Notes: a model not told the origin generated them from the sequence alone. Numbered from the stretch's first letter, positions 12,416 through 23,797 are shown. The stretch is 64,000 bases of DNA from Synchiropus splendidus (GCF_027744825.2 NC_071345.1:5043501-5107500), one strand, 5' to 3'. Translations and numbers: made by a program.

Positions 12416-13645
12416 GTTGACAGTATGATTTTCATTGTTTTCTCTCCATGGTCCATCTCTTTGGAGGGCTGCATTACAAGGAATATTATCTGCCACAGAA
12501 GCAGGAACTGGTGTCTGTAGTGAGCCACTCTCTATGAAGACTCCGAGTTGTGACGTGACTGTTGCAGTTATCTTAGAATTCGATATTCAGCGGTCATTCC
12601 CTTATGTATTGATATACCTCCACGTCGCACTCATATTTGCAGTATCGAGAGCATTGAGTCATCACAACTTCCTCTATTGGCCATGTTGTTTCCGTGCTAT
12701 AAATTTCCAGACTGAAAACTAAAAATGTTATTGGTGGCTGAATTTTAGTGCATCAGTTACTTTATGTCTTGAGATCGAAATGTATGTGGACCCACTGCCA
12801 GCGTGGTTTGCCAAAGATCCAAATGGAAAACTGCATTTACTGAAATTGTTTTTTCAAGACTAAAGCATTTGTATCTTAACATGGAGACTACGGAAACTGA
12901 ACCCCTGACCTGTTGCTATATATGTCTGTTGCACTGGACCAAATGTATCAGAAGTTTTTAACACATGAAATTGTCCGAGACAGAGACAAACACTGATAAA
13001 CAATGTAGCAAAGCTGAAGTTTCACTGTTTATAGAAACAGTTCAATGAAGAGCGCAGAATGAATGTAGAACTCATTCAGCTCTTTCGGCTTGGCCTGGAT
13101 CTCACAGCTCATCGGTTGTTGGACCCAATCCCGGCTGCCATCTGACAAGCAGCAATATTCACCCCCAAAAGGTCCAAGAGCTTTTAAATATTTTATTAAA
13201 CAGTACGACAAAATAAAATGATCAGCTGTGCTTCAAATGGAGTGTTGACTTTTCCTTGAAAACTGCTCCGGCCAAGCCGGTCTTTTTCACGGTCACTCTT
13301 GCTCAAACGGAACCGTTTCGTGCGTGTAAAGACTTTCAGGACGGCGACACATAAAATAGCTGGAGTTCACGTCCAAGATGGACGTGTGTTTAAAGGAAAG
13401 TGCTTATTCACAGAAGAGTAAAATGGTTTAATGTTAGCTGGGATCAATTTCCCCATCAGTGTTTACTGCGGCATGTCCTTTCTTGCCTTCCAATTTCATG
13501 TTGAAAATGATCGTTTTTCAACTTTATGCTCGTTTCCCTGCTTTTGGTCATTTTCATTGCCCTTCCTTGGCCCCCGCAGAAATGGCAGTGGAATTTAAGG
13601 TGCTGCTAGATTGCCTCAGATAATGCAGTGCTCTCAGGCGAAACG
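12416..13645. other. No gene seen
   Basis: No exon, RNA gene or mobile element is recognised. Confidence 0.55.
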
Positions 13646-13720
13646 TGTGAGCGTGTGTGTGTGTCCGTGTGTAAGTGTGAGCGTGTGTGTGTGTGTGTCC
13701 GTGTGTAAGTGTGAGTGGGA
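13646..13720. repeat. TG-rich tandem repeat, duplicated unit
   Basis: The unit 'gtgtccgtgtgtaagtgtga' occurs twice, about 40 bases apart, with TG runs between. It is a compound minisatellite-like tract. Confidence 0.85.
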
Positions 13721-14095
13721 CCGTCCGCCAGCTTGCCTCAAAGGAGATCCAAACTGATCCCTGAAGGAAGACTCAGACAGGCCCACACAGCGTGTTCCCT
13801 GGCCTCCCAAAACATCACATTTAAGTAATGAAGAAACTGCCTTCAACTGCTTGATGTCCTCTTAAATGCTTTGCTAGGTGTTAATTGTTGAAAAGGCCCC
13901 TGGAGTTATCAGCGTTTTTCTCAATTTCAAACTACTTGACACTATTTTGGGTCCCATTTTGATTACACTTGTTGACTGTGGGGAGAAGAGGACAAATTGA
14001 TGTATCAAATTTCATATTTTTTACTTTTGTTTATTACTTTACTAAGAGCGTGAAACTGTGTTGTTAGTGGAGGATGAAAGACTTATTTTTCGCTG
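13721..14095. other. No gene seen
   Basis: Nothing is recognised. Confidence 0.55.
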
Positions 14096-14290
14096 TAGTG
14101 ATGGGTCGATGAGGCTTCGTGAAACAGTATCCTCCTTTTCAGAGCTCAGTGGGTGGCGCTCTCGGTTTAAATATGAATTGAGGTCCCATTGATTTAGTCA
14201 TTTGAAGACAAATATTTTAGAGCTGAGAGCGCCATCTACTGGGCTCTGAAAGTGAGGACAACGTTTCATGAAGCCTCACCAGTCCATCAC
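14096..14290. mobile_element. Palindromic MITE-like element, copy 4
   Basis: This is the best-bounded copy. The left end gtgatgggtcgatgaggc matches the reversed right end gtgatggactggtgaggc, and both continue into 'ttcatgaaac'-type sequence. Inner arms hold gggtggcgc (+) and a perfect CTCF-core match on the minus strand at 14229-14242. There is no ORF. The left site at 14146-14159 is two bases off the same consensus. Terminal inverted repeats and the lack of coding point to a nonautonomous DNA transposon. Confidence 0.75.
14229..14242 (-). promoter_or_regulatory. CTCF-like motif in MITE copy 4
   Basis: On the minus strand the sequence is CCAGTAGATGGCGC, which fits CCASYAGRKGGCRS fully. It lies in the right arm of the element. 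Confidence 0.5.
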
Positions 14291-15240
14291 GCTTTTGCCG
14301 GCATTTTTCTCTTTGCGAAATAACTCAAAAGGTTATGAATCGAGTTTGATGCATTTGTATGGGAAAAAAAACGGAATTTAACTAAAGGAATTCAGGATCC
14401 TTTTGAAGGATTCATCAGGTTTCAGAGTGAAAAAAGTCAGGCTGAATTTGAACGAGGAAACGTTTTGTTCGTGATGGAGATAGCGTGAATTCCTGGCAGG
14501 ACTAGATCGCCAGTGGTGTGGTGCACTGAGCCTGCTGAGAGTCACTATCCCCAGAACCATAGCCCATGGTAGGGGGCGATGTTAAAAGAAACTGGGCTTC
14601 CTAATCTGTGTCTCCAGAGAAGTGAAGCTTGATCCCAACAGGAGTCTACTTGTCTGGCCTTTAGCGTGTTGAGGGTGTCTCCACCAGCAGTAAGATTTAT
14701 AATGTCGCACACGTGTGAGTGTGGATTCTGTCACCCAATGGGCTTCACTCCCATTCCAAAATAAACGGTTCCCAGTGAGGATTGATATCGATCCAAGCGT
14801 TGGAGCGGAGAGAGTCTCTGCTTCCTTTCTTCGTCTGCTGGGTTTGTCCTGTGAGGATTGTTTTGCGTCTACAAGTGCGAGGGATGATATGGAAACACGG
14901 TCCACTAAAGTGTTGCGATAAAAAAAAAAAAAAAAAGAATGCTGCGAGATGTCCCCCAGAAACGTGAGACAAGTGTGCGAGGGAAGAGTTGGAGGGATTC
15001 TACCGAGCGTCTTTTACACCTCTCGTTTATTTCCCCCTCTGAAGCGAGTGGAAATCTTTGGCTTGTCAGACTTGAGGGGGTGATAAAGAAAAGTGACAGT
15101 GAGAAGTGGGGAAACACACATGGAGAGTCAGGAAAGGAAGAAGTAAAGAGGCTGTGTGACTGACAGCAGATCTGCCTGCCCATTTCCTGTCACCCTCATG
15201 ATTGCTGACCCACACTTTTGCTGAGTTCTCTCTCTTGTAG
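14291..15240. other. No gene seen
   Basis: A poly-A tract of 17 bases lies at about 14921-14937. Overlapping short ORFs in several frames around 14580-15180 show no family motif. Confidence 0.5.
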
Positions 15241-15332
15241 ACAGAGTGAGAAAGCAGTCTTTTTTTTTTAAGATAGAAGGATCACGGACAGACAGGAAAT
15301 CCTGTTTGGATTTCAGTCTCTGTATAGAGAAG
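15241..15332 (+). other. Possible noncoding exon upstream of the main promoter
   Basis: A pyrimidine-rich acceptor (ctctctcttgtag, ending 15240) and a good donor (gaag|gtaagc, at 15333) bound 92 bases. No protein similarity is seen, and a run of ten T inside weakens the case. If real, it would be an alternative 5-prime exon of foxn3 or part of a noncoding RNA. Splice signals this good also occur by chance. Confidence 0.2.
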
Positions 15333-15910
15333 GTAAGCTAAAGGTTACAGTGGCTAGATACATATTGTGTTTTCCTACTTCTTAGACAACAATATAAAGC
15401 TTGAAAATAGCAATGTTTTGTCATATATAATGGCCGTAAAATACACTGGCCCCAAACTCTCTGACAACTTGACTTCTGCTCAATTAAAATGATAGATAAG
15501 GTCATTAACTTAGGAGAAATAAAATTAAAAAGCAATGAACGACAAACAGAATAGAAATATATTTGTGCAGTTTTCTCCTCAACATTTGTTAGTTTTTTAC
15601 TAAGTTGGTTTCAAACTACTTTTAATTAAATTACACCAACTTAATTTTAAGAATTCAGAATATGAAGGATATTCCAAAAGATTATTATGTCTGTGTTTGT
15701 CGATTTAAAAAAATATGTAAGATATGGTAATATTTTTAGGGTAAAACCATAACTAACAAAAATAGTGAACTCAACTGAACTTTTTTCTTTAACCTAACAG
15801 CTATAGCTCGGAGAGAAAGTGCATTTAAAACCCTTTTTTGTGTGCATTTGATCGTGTTGTTTTTGGAGTAAATTGGTAATTGTATATTGTGGACATATTT
15901 AAGGTCTTGT
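15333..15910. other. No gene seen; AT-rich
   Basis: AT-rich sequence with no recognised feature. Confidence 0.55.
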
Positions 15911-15969
15911 GGGCCGCATGGAATGGCTTAGCAGTCCGGTTCTGGCCCCCGAGCCTTGAGTTTGACACA
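15911..15969 (-). mobile_element. Terminal fragment of a hAT-like repeat
   Basis: It ends in 'ggcccccgagccttgagttt' followed by gacac, the reverse complement of the 'gtgtcaaactcaaggc' repeat end. It begins at 'gggccgcatgg'. Confidence 0.6.
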
Positions 15970-18929
15970 ATGTTTTATTGATTGCTGCAGAAATAAAACA
16001 AGGGTAACGGTTACTACTGGTACCCTGTGTAGATATTCAGCTGTGAGTACCTGAGTGTCCTAGGATGTAGGACACTTGTTTTAGATGGAAAATCAGACGC
16101 TCAGGGCAAAGCTTTTTTTAAGGAATTTCTCCAAAATCTCACTCTCATGCAATATTATTTTTTTAAAGGTTTCAGAATTATTCAGACTTATTTATTTATT
16201 TAGTTATTATTCATAATGTTATGTTATATTTTGAGGAACAGACAGAAATTCTTAATGGTCCCGATAATTCAAATAATAATAAATTAAAAAGAAATTAAAA
16301 CAGTAGCCCTTGTTTTACTGAAAATGTATTAAACCAAATCTATAAAACAGAGAAGTGCGCCAAACCAAATTTTGCTTGTGCCGTCGCAACCTGACTAATT
16401 ACTGATTTTTAATGGTTAATAAGCATGTAATAATGATAATGAAAAATGGGCTCTCCAATCTGAAGTGTTGCCAAGGTTTGGGTATGACATAACCGCCTGG
16501 ACTCCAGATGCTTCCTGCGACATATCTGACGTACATCAGCCAGGTAGGTTCCTATCGATGGAACTGCGACTTATTTCTTGCACTTGCTTTTCAGGCAGAA
16601 TTCCCAAAACTGTGTATGGAAAATGAGTTGACCAAATGTCCCTGACACGTGACTGGAAATGTCCTACAAAAATGTCGACTGCAACTTCTTCGGCCTCCAA
16701 GTTTATGCCCATAAAACGTTTAAATGCTCGACTCAAACTGCTTCACCTCACTTGCAGCTGCTTCGCTTTGTCATCTGTTTTGTGACCTGCATTCGCAGAC
16801 AGTGTTGCAGATGTGAAACTTGGAAGTGGCGTCTTTCACAAGAATCATTCTCCTGTCAGTCACTGTCCTCCTCGCTTCAAACTCCTCTGACCTGCTCTCC
16901 CTTTTATTTACCATCCTCTCTCATCTCTTATCTTCCAGCGTCTGGGAAGCTCCGGGATAAAATCTTCCTCCATATCAAACTTTGGAAGGCATTTTAAAGA
17001 TCCCCACTGTCACTTCAGCTTAATGCATCTCCCCTCAGCTCACTCATGCCAACACACACACACACTACACCACAAATAATAGGGCCCTGGAAGAAGCAGT
17101 CCGAGGACTCGTAAACACACTTCATTCCCGCCGCATCTCTCTTTGATCTTTATCAAACAAAACAGTTTCCGCGGAGTTTCTTGCGCCTCCATCTCTCAAC
17201 TTGAACATGCTGCTGTGCACTTTTTTACCGCCTCAACTCCTCCACCGAGGAATAAAACGGGAGCACATTTGGAATTCCTGACTGGAGGCTTTCAGTCGTC
17301 CGATCGCTGCCACGTCTGTCAGATCCATTATTTCAGAAGCGCGCAACTAAGTTCTGCTTCACGGTTTCCTCAGGCAAGATGTTTACATCACGCACGCATA
17401 TCTAATGAAATGTGTGGATTTCAGCAGCCTGCAAAGGCACTGGACTTTAACTGTGGTTCTGAAGGGCTCGAATGGATCAGCAAGAGCTTGACTTTTTAAA
17501 ACCCCTGTCAGGTCAGGCTTCTCACTGACCAACTTCCTGTCTTGAAAGGAAAAAAAAAACACGTCCTTCAGTCTCATGGTCCATAATGATCTCCGTCTCT
17601 TATAGGACGGCCGTTGCCAGGGCAACCTGATGACGCTCTGAGAAAGGAGCGGAGGGAGGGAGCCAGAGGAGAAGCAGGGTAGCTGCATAAAGATTGCGTA
17701 TGCTTAAAATGATGCCTCACTCTGTCGGTTTTAAATAAACGCAAGGACTAATAAAGTACGTCTGGTGACACTTATAATTCAGAAGATTTAGCGTTCACAA
17801 TGAAGAAAATGATGCAATGCTAAAATAGTTTGCATTGTTTGCAATATAACAATAAAAAGGCTTTAACTTAACCAGTAACCAGCTCCATCCTCCATGTACA
17901 GTGGCACCCTGATTCTTGCTTCTTTCCCCGCTTCGCCCTGCTGTTGCCATAGCGACTGCAGTACAGACTCAAGGCAACTTGCTGACAAAAAAAAAAACAC
18001 TGCTTCAATTAAGCTGTGTAAATTGACATGTTTGTCTGGCTGTTGACAATACATTTGTTAAAACCAACCATCTTTGGTGTTGGTAATCCTCCAAACAAAC
18101 CAAGTCGAACCATTGGTATTAATGGTTTTTCGAAGAGAAGACGAAATCCTACATAATGTGGCGGATTGTGAACCGAAGCCAAGAGGGAATATCACGAGAA
18201 TCTGAGCAGAAAAACCAAGTAAAGGTCACAGGCCGCGGTAAACAGAAGTCAGCAAGGGTCTTAATATGATTATCCCCAGTTGTCTGCACACAATTCGGGT
18301 TTAGATAATGACTAATAATTGTGAGTCAGACTATTTGGGAAATCTAGCGATCAACATACGGGATGACATTTGGGACACATTAAAACGTTCACGCTCAGCT
18401 TTGATATGATCTAAATCATAAAATAGATGCAGACCATTTTTAATATCATGTCAATAATAAAAAGATACTTGCAGAATTATTAATAGATTTTTACTTTTAA
18501 TCTCAGTTAGAAAGATTACTCTCAAATTAGTCACGCTCAATATGATCTTAAAGGAATGAATGACCAGAATGAGCAATTCATTTTGACAAACTAGACTGTT
18601 GTATTTAGTATCAATACTCCTTGATGGAAAATGACTAAGGAAAAATAAATAATTCACAAGCATGTATTTGTGTGATGGCATGCAACATACATTCAGACAC
18701 GTTAACAGGTAGAATATGACATGCTCATGATAAAAAACATGATCACAAAGAAAAGCATATAAAAGAAAAAAAACTGTTAAACATGATCAGATACAGAGTT
18801 TGACATGGGGAAAGAAGTGAAAGTATGAAACATTTCCAGGAAACGAATGGTATTTCAACAACAGACAATAACAATGAAACGTTTATTATTTACCTAAAAA
18901 CCCAACAACCTGTTTAAGAGGCCGATTCG
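15970..18929. other. No gene seen; one X-box and one near X-box
   Basis: No coding exon is recognised. A perfect X-box lies at 17613-17626 and a one-mismatch site at 17943-17956, about 1.3-1.7 kb upstream of the CpG-rich promoter. The stretch 18410-18900 is AT-rich. Confidence 0.5.
17613..17626. promoter_or_regulatory. X-box (RFX-type) palindrome
   Basis: GTTGCCAGGGCAAC fits GTNRCC-N2-RGYAAC on both strands. It is the closest perfect site upstream of the foxn3 promoter. Confidence 0.45.
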
Positions 18930-19330
18930 GATCCAGTCGCGCTCACGTGTCAATTTAACTGGAAAAGAAACGTCTCTTCAAAACCATAGACGATCTTTGA
19001 CGTCACCTTCCGTACACAATCGCAGCCGTTCACTGAAAAGGGCCGGCGCTAAGACCCGGGGCGGGCACAGGGGGAAGTCCTCCGCTGCTGGCGGGGCAAG
19101 GCGGAGAAACCAACACACGCACACACACGCTCACTGAGCTTCTCTCCGGTGGAGGAGAAGAGGGAGAGAGAGAGCGAGAGAGAGAGGGAGCTCAGATGAA
19201 CACTGAAGTGAGAGAGAGAGCGCGCGCGACTATAGGAACGCAGCGGCCCGTGTGTGTGTGTGCGTGTGTGTGTGTGCAGGTACGTACGCTCGGTGGCTAG
19301 AAACGACTGGCGGGGCGGATATGGAGGGTC
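18930..19330 (+). promoter_or_regulatory. CpG-rich promoter region, probably foxn3
   Basis: Composition changes sharply from AT-rich to CpG-rich near 18930. Visible sites are an E-box CACGTG at 18944-18949, a full cAMP-response palindrome TGACGTCA at 18998-19005, and a GC box GGGGCGGG at 19058-19065. There is no convincing TATA box, as is usual for CpG promoters. It is the only such island upstream of the first foxn3 coding exon and is followed by a usable splice donor at 19662. The transcription start is not determined. Confidence 0.6.
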
Positions 19331-19661
19331 GCGGGAGAAACGCTGGGAACTGACCAAGGAGCCGAGAAGAAGGACGGACGCGGAAGGAAGGAAAGGAGGC
19401 GAGAAAAGTCTGCGAGTGGAGAAGGGAACATAAGGAGGATTCTAAGGTGACTTGCCGCGCGCGTGTATAGGTGCTGACATGTGCTGCAGGGAGCTGCCTC
19501 TCAGCGGATGGTCAGCCGCTCTGCATGTGAACTATTCCAGAGTTTGGGGATTGTTTTCCTCCAGCCAGCGGTGTGTGACCAATGAGAAACTGGAGTGAAG
19601 GGATCAAAAGGAGAGCTTTACTTTTTAGGGAACAGCATGATCCCAGTCCAGCACTTCTCAA
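19050..19661 (+). other. foxn3: Putative noncoding first exon of foxn3 (5-prime end approximate)
   Basis: This purine-rich, CpG-rich segment follows the promoter and ends at a strong donor (tctcaa|gtaagt, donor GT at 19662). It holds several upstream ATGs (about 19196, 19323, 19479 and 19637), each opening a short frame with no family similarity, so it is taken as 5-prime untranslated. FOXN3 genes are known to start with noncoding exons and to begin translation in a later exon, which fits the in-frame stop just before the ATG at 46831. Simple repeats inside are a CA-rich tract at 19114-19129, a GA-rich tract at about 19155-19222, and a TG tract at 19250-19277. A cDNA is needed to prove the exon and its link to 46813. 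Confidence 0.5.
19637..19661 (+). promoter_or_regulatory. First part of a predicted upstream ORF that overlaps the foxn3 start
   Basis: The ATG at 19637 opens a frame that reaches the exon end with one base left over. Joined to 46813, it continues through the foxn3 ATG in a different frame and stops at TAA 46854-46856, giving 22 codons. This arrangement would be expected to lower foxn3 translation. It depends on direct splicing of 19661 to 46813. Confidence 0.35.
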
Positions 19662-19740
19662 GTAAGTTAGTGGAGGGAGCTGCACAGCACCCCATTTACA
19701 GAGGGCAGTTTTGACCCCCTCTGTTCCCTCTCACTTGTGT

Positions 19741-19745
<5 letters not shown>

Positions 19746-19787
<42 letters not shown>
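19746..19787. repeat. (TG)21 microsatellite just after the exon-1 donor
   Basis: An uninterrupted TG run of 42 bases starts 84 bases downstream of the donor. With the CA run at 19811-19837 it can form a hairpin in the transcript. Confidence 0.95.
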
Positions 19788-19789
<2 letters not shown>

Positions 19790-19810
19790 CAGAGTTGACA
19801 GTGCAGCACT

Positions 19811-19837
19811 CACACACACACACACACACACACACAC
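19811..19837. repeat. (CA)13 microsatellite
   Basis: An uninterrupted CA run of 27 bases, 23 bases from the preceding TG run. Confidence 0.95.
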
Positions 19838-20073
19838 GCTCAGTGTGTTGGTTTGAGGTTCCAAAAACACTTGGTGTTTTCCCCTCGAATCTTGGTGCTC
19901 ACTGGATGTGGTTTGATAAGTAGTAGTTTGTGTGTGTGCGCGCGCCCCATAGACGGCAAACAGGTTGAGGAGGCAGATCTGATCAGACGCACAGCAACAG
20001 AGGAAAAAGCGTGGCACAGGCTGAGCAGCAGCACATTGGATTACACACAGACGAATACACACACTGGCACCCC

Positions 20074-20101
<28 letters not shown>
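20074..20101. repeat. (CA)n microsatellite
   Basis: A CA run of about 14 units. The long minus-strand ORF over this region is an artefact of these dinucleotide runs. Confidence 0.95.
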
Positions 20102-20104
<3 letters not shown>

Positions 20105-20729
20105 TGGCTGGCCAGCAGAACAGCTGGGAGAAATGAGTGTGTCAGTTCCTGAGAGCGTTTCAATTATTGCATGTGTCTGCCTTTGCACGTGCAGGACTGT
20201 TGGCTTTGCATTATTTTCCTCTTGCCACCGAGTGCGTCTCTGTAAATATGCATGTGCTGGGAAATAGAATCTTCTCATCAGACAGACAACGTGCGTTGTG
20301 TGTCTACCTCCGGTTCCCCCCGGTCTGGAGACTGGGACGTGAAGATGCTGATTTCGTTGGATGGAAAGAGAAGCGCGGGGGGGGAATAATAGGGGGAAAA
20401 AAAGGAGATATCAGATGAGCAAGAATGAGCCAGATGAGAAGATTAATCCGGCAGTGAGAGATGAAACAGAGGAAGGGATGATGGAGAATTAGGACAGGAG
20501 GAGGAGGAGAGATGGAAAGAAAGTGGCGGAGACTGAGTGAAGGAGACAGGGGCTGACATGCTCTCTCCAGGAGTGCTCAGAGTGCTCTCATTCATAATTC
20601 ACCTCCAAGGCAAACGTTCATTCACATATTGACCCCCCATGGCTGCGCTCAATGGAGTTCTCGCCCCTGCACCTCTTCTTGTCCCTCATTGGACACCCTG
20701 CTGCGTGGTGTTCACTTAGCCCTAGACCA
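20102..20729. other. Intron sequence, nothing recognised
   Basis: A purine-rich block runs from 20360 to 20550. No exon was seen. Confidence 0.55.
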
Positions 20730-20759
20730 CCCCCCCCCCCAAAAAAAAAAAAAAAAAAA
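20730..20759. repeat. Poly-C followed by poly-A
   Basis: Eleven C (20730-20740) run directly into nineteen A (20741-20759). Assemblies are error-prone here. Confidence 0.9.
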
Positions 20760-20865
20760 GCATCCTTTGCCTGGCTCGCCTCAGTTTATTTGGGAACTCC
20801 AATGAGAAAGTGAATTGAGTAAATTGAATATTGAATTCAGACTCCACCCTAGACACTAGAGATAA

Positions 20866-21015
20866 TTGGTATGGATGGCTCAGTGGGTTGGTGCGCTCTG
20901 GCTACAACTGTTGTTCGTCTGATTCCCCCGTCGCAGCTAAAACAGCTCATAATGGATCTATAATTCATGTGTGAATGAAATGAATCGTCTGCGTGTTCGG
21001 ATAAAGGCGTCAGGC
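20866..21015 (+). mobile_element. tRNA-derived SINE (V-SINE-like)
   Basis: The head looks like a worn tRNA: an A-box-like tggctcagtgg at 20876-20886 and a degenerate B box (gttcgtctgattcc) about 35 bases on. The tail 'ttcggataaaggcgtc' resembles the conserved fish SINE end recalled as tttggataaaagcgtctgct. Length is about 150 bases. The B box has extra bases and no tRNA cloverleaf is evident, so this is a SINE and not a tRNA gene. Confidence 0.6.
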
Positions 21016-21826
21016 GCTTTTATTTTCGGTTGCCAGGGTACGCCTTACTCAGCATTAACAGTGCAAAACGCCGCGATCTGTGACTCTGTGTGATGAGGTA
21101 CAGACGAATAAAGTGTGGTGAATGAAGTGAAGAAAAACTTGTATTTCTGATGCTCCTGAAACATTCAGTTGGCGACACGTCATAGATGACGCCATGCCCT
21201 TTTATGGTCGTCCGCCAGATTCCGTCTTAATTCAGTTCTTTCTGCGACAGACAATTGAGGGCGGTGAGTTGAAATTAAACAGATAAGTTCGGTGGGACGT
21301 GTACGGAAGTTCAAATTGTCTTTCACACGACAGGGTAATGTGGATGATTCAGTAGCTTACATAGTTCCTTTTCATTTTTCCCTTAAGGTTTTAACTTCCA
21401 TTTATTGAGTGATGTGTTAGTCACACAGTAAAAGGTCACATGAGGTTAGCCCTGTTTAACCTGTGGGTTGTTGGAGTATTCAGGGGTGTTGTTTCAGAGT
21501 GAGGGAGTCTGGCAGGTTCTGCAGACTCTGTATCTGAGCTGAACCAAACGGCAAAGCTCTTGGTTTAGTGGTCCATCGTGTTACCCTTTACCTTTTGATT
21601 TTGAGACAGAGTTTTTTTTTTTTAGACAATTTTGCTTTTGGTGAGTTTATATAGCGCGGCGACTGCCGATCGCCAAAGGCGTGAGCCCTCTAGTGGTCTT
21701 GTCAAATATCCCACCAATAGCAGCACTCTTCCATGCCACATAAACCAATCAAATCCTGTGACTTGCGAGATATGGATTTCACGATTTTGAATTTCGATCT
21801 GAGCAAAATTAGAGGGGGAAAACTTG
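21016..21826. other. Intron sequence, nothing recognised
   Basis: No exon was seen. An isolated CTCF-like sequence with one mismatch lies at 21683-21696 on the minus strand and is not in a recognisable copy of the MITE family. Confidence 0.5.
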
Positions 21827-22094
21827 TTGAGATAGGGTGTGGAGCTCAGTCATCCAGGAGGGACTCTAAGTAGAAAGACCTGTCCTCCACATGAAGTGAG
21901 AAGTCTTCAGGATGGTAAGGTATTCCGGGCATGTCCTGGTGGGAGGAGGCCGCAGGCTGGACTCTAGGCACCACATAGACTTTGTTGCTCTGTAAACTCA
22001 GTATTCCCACAGAGGAGCTGGATCAAGCTTCTGGGAAGAGGGAAGTCTCTTGCTCTGACTGCTGGATCAGCAGTGGAAAATGGATGGATGGATA
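21827..22094 (+). mobile_element. LINE 3-prime end, decayed
   Basis: Segments 'gagctcagtcatccaggagg', 'ttccgggcatgtcctggtgg' and 'gaggccgcaggctgg', and the ending 'ggatggatggata', match the last coding part and tail of a widespread fish non-LTR retrotransposon (L2/Rex1 type from memory). Reading frames are broken by stops and indels. It is in the same orientation as foxn3. Confidence 0.7.
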
Positions 22095-23784
22095 TTGCTG
22101 GACAAAACTGTAGAATTAGAGTGATAAATTAAGATGACTCCTGCCTCTAAAAACAAGACGTATGGTGATGCATGACCTAAGCCTGACTACTGTATGAGAG
22201 GATGAATGAATGCATCCAAATATTGGGAGAAAGCTCCACCAAAACTGAAGACAGTGACTGTCATCGACACATTTTTTGTTAGTTGAAAAACATGCTTACG
22301 AAGACACAAAAAAGAGGCTATGAATGAAGAAAATTGCTTTGTCATTTGGACCATGTGGTCCTGGGTATTGTGCTTGTAAACACTGGGTTAGAGAGGAGAG
22401 TCTAAGGGTGAAATATGAATGTTAGCAGCTCAAGATTGTTTGGTATGTGTGCAGATTACACCCATAATTTATGTTCTTCACCGAACGTAGCAGTGAGGTC
22501 ATGGTGATGCAGTGCAGCTCTGATACTGGACACCATCCTGGAAAATCATCAGTGACCTCACACAGCCCATGAAAGCCAGGAGCATTGATTCAGCAACATC
22601 ATTTCTCAGTGACACAAGAAACCGGTGTACTGTTGCTCAATGAGTGGCGCACGAAGCCTTCATTAATTCTCCTCATTACGAAAACTTGTTTGACAGATGG
22701 TTGTACCTCTCTTTGAGTGAAGCGCCTCTGGCTTATGAAAAGGAAACATTCAGAACTAGCTGGAAATTTAACAAAAACCTGATTGTCTTAGTCATTTGCA
22801 ATTGAACTTGTTTGAACACGCAACTGTTTTTTTCCCAGTCAAAACAATATATTTCGTGAGATAGTGCTCATTTAATTTGGCTATTGTTTCATAGAGATTG
22901 TGGCTGTATTCGATGCCTATGTTTTGTGATGTGCTGATGTCTCCTTCCATGTTCCTCGAGCGCTACAGTTGAAGGATGCCTGCGTGCACTTGCGGAGACG
23001 CATTGAAAGCCACTTCTCTCTAAGTACATTAGATCATGAATCCTCTGCTGCCACTTTGATTCCCACTGGATCTGAGCTTACTAAGTATAGTCAAACTAAT
23101 TAAAGAAATTCTTCACACTCATTTGTGGGGAAAAAAAATCAAAGTGTATGAAGTTATTAAACAATATTTAATGAGTCAGTGAAGACTTGACGAAAATGGC
23201 TTGGTTGTTAGAAGGAAACTTTCATCTCCTTTTGCCAAAGGAGTTTTAATATTGTTCAGAATACTTCAGTTAGGATGCGAGTTTCAGGGATAGTCTGGAT
23301 GTTAAAGCCTAGAGAGGCCAGTCCTTTTTTTCTACTGAGAAATAAGCACTGTAATAATTCAAATACATTTCGTTATGACAATCTGAAGTTTGTAATAGGT
23401 GAGAATGAACCTAAAAAAGTAAGAAAAATAAGTGTGGTGTAGCTCATAACAGAGAATAATTTCGAAAATTAAATTAAAATAATTTGCATGGGAAAATCCT
23501 GTAAATAAAAATTCTAAGGCGAGGAAACACATTCCAAAAATGAAAACATAAATAAAAGCAAAATATGATGGCGATGCCAAAGTACAACGTATTTTGTTGA
23601 CTTTAAACTTGGACCTCTTGTGGACTCGCTGCAGTCATTACTTTTTGGCTGCTCTGTGTCATGCGTCTTCTATCAGAGAAAAAAAAACTGGGTTGGAGAG
23701 TGAGAGGGGTTTGGGTCCATAATGATGGAATCTGTCATAGGTAGACCTCGGGAAGGAACATGGTGGATCTTTATGAGAGTTCCT

Positions 23785-23797
23785 GTAACCTAGCAAC
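23785..23797 (+). promoter_or_regulatory. X-box (RFX-type) site
   Basis: GTAACCTAGCAAC fits GTNRCC-N1-RGYAAC. The identical 13-mer occurs on the minus strand at 59030-59042. Confidence 0.4.

Noticed and set aside
19667..20278. A 203-codon minus-strand ORF
   Set aside because: Most of it is translated CA/GT dinucleotide runs (stretches of Thr-His and Val-Cys). It has no domain and no splice support.
20866..20937. A possible tRNA gene
   Set aside because: The A and B boxes are degenerate, no cloverleaf is evident, and a SINE-like tail follows. It is annotated as a SINE.
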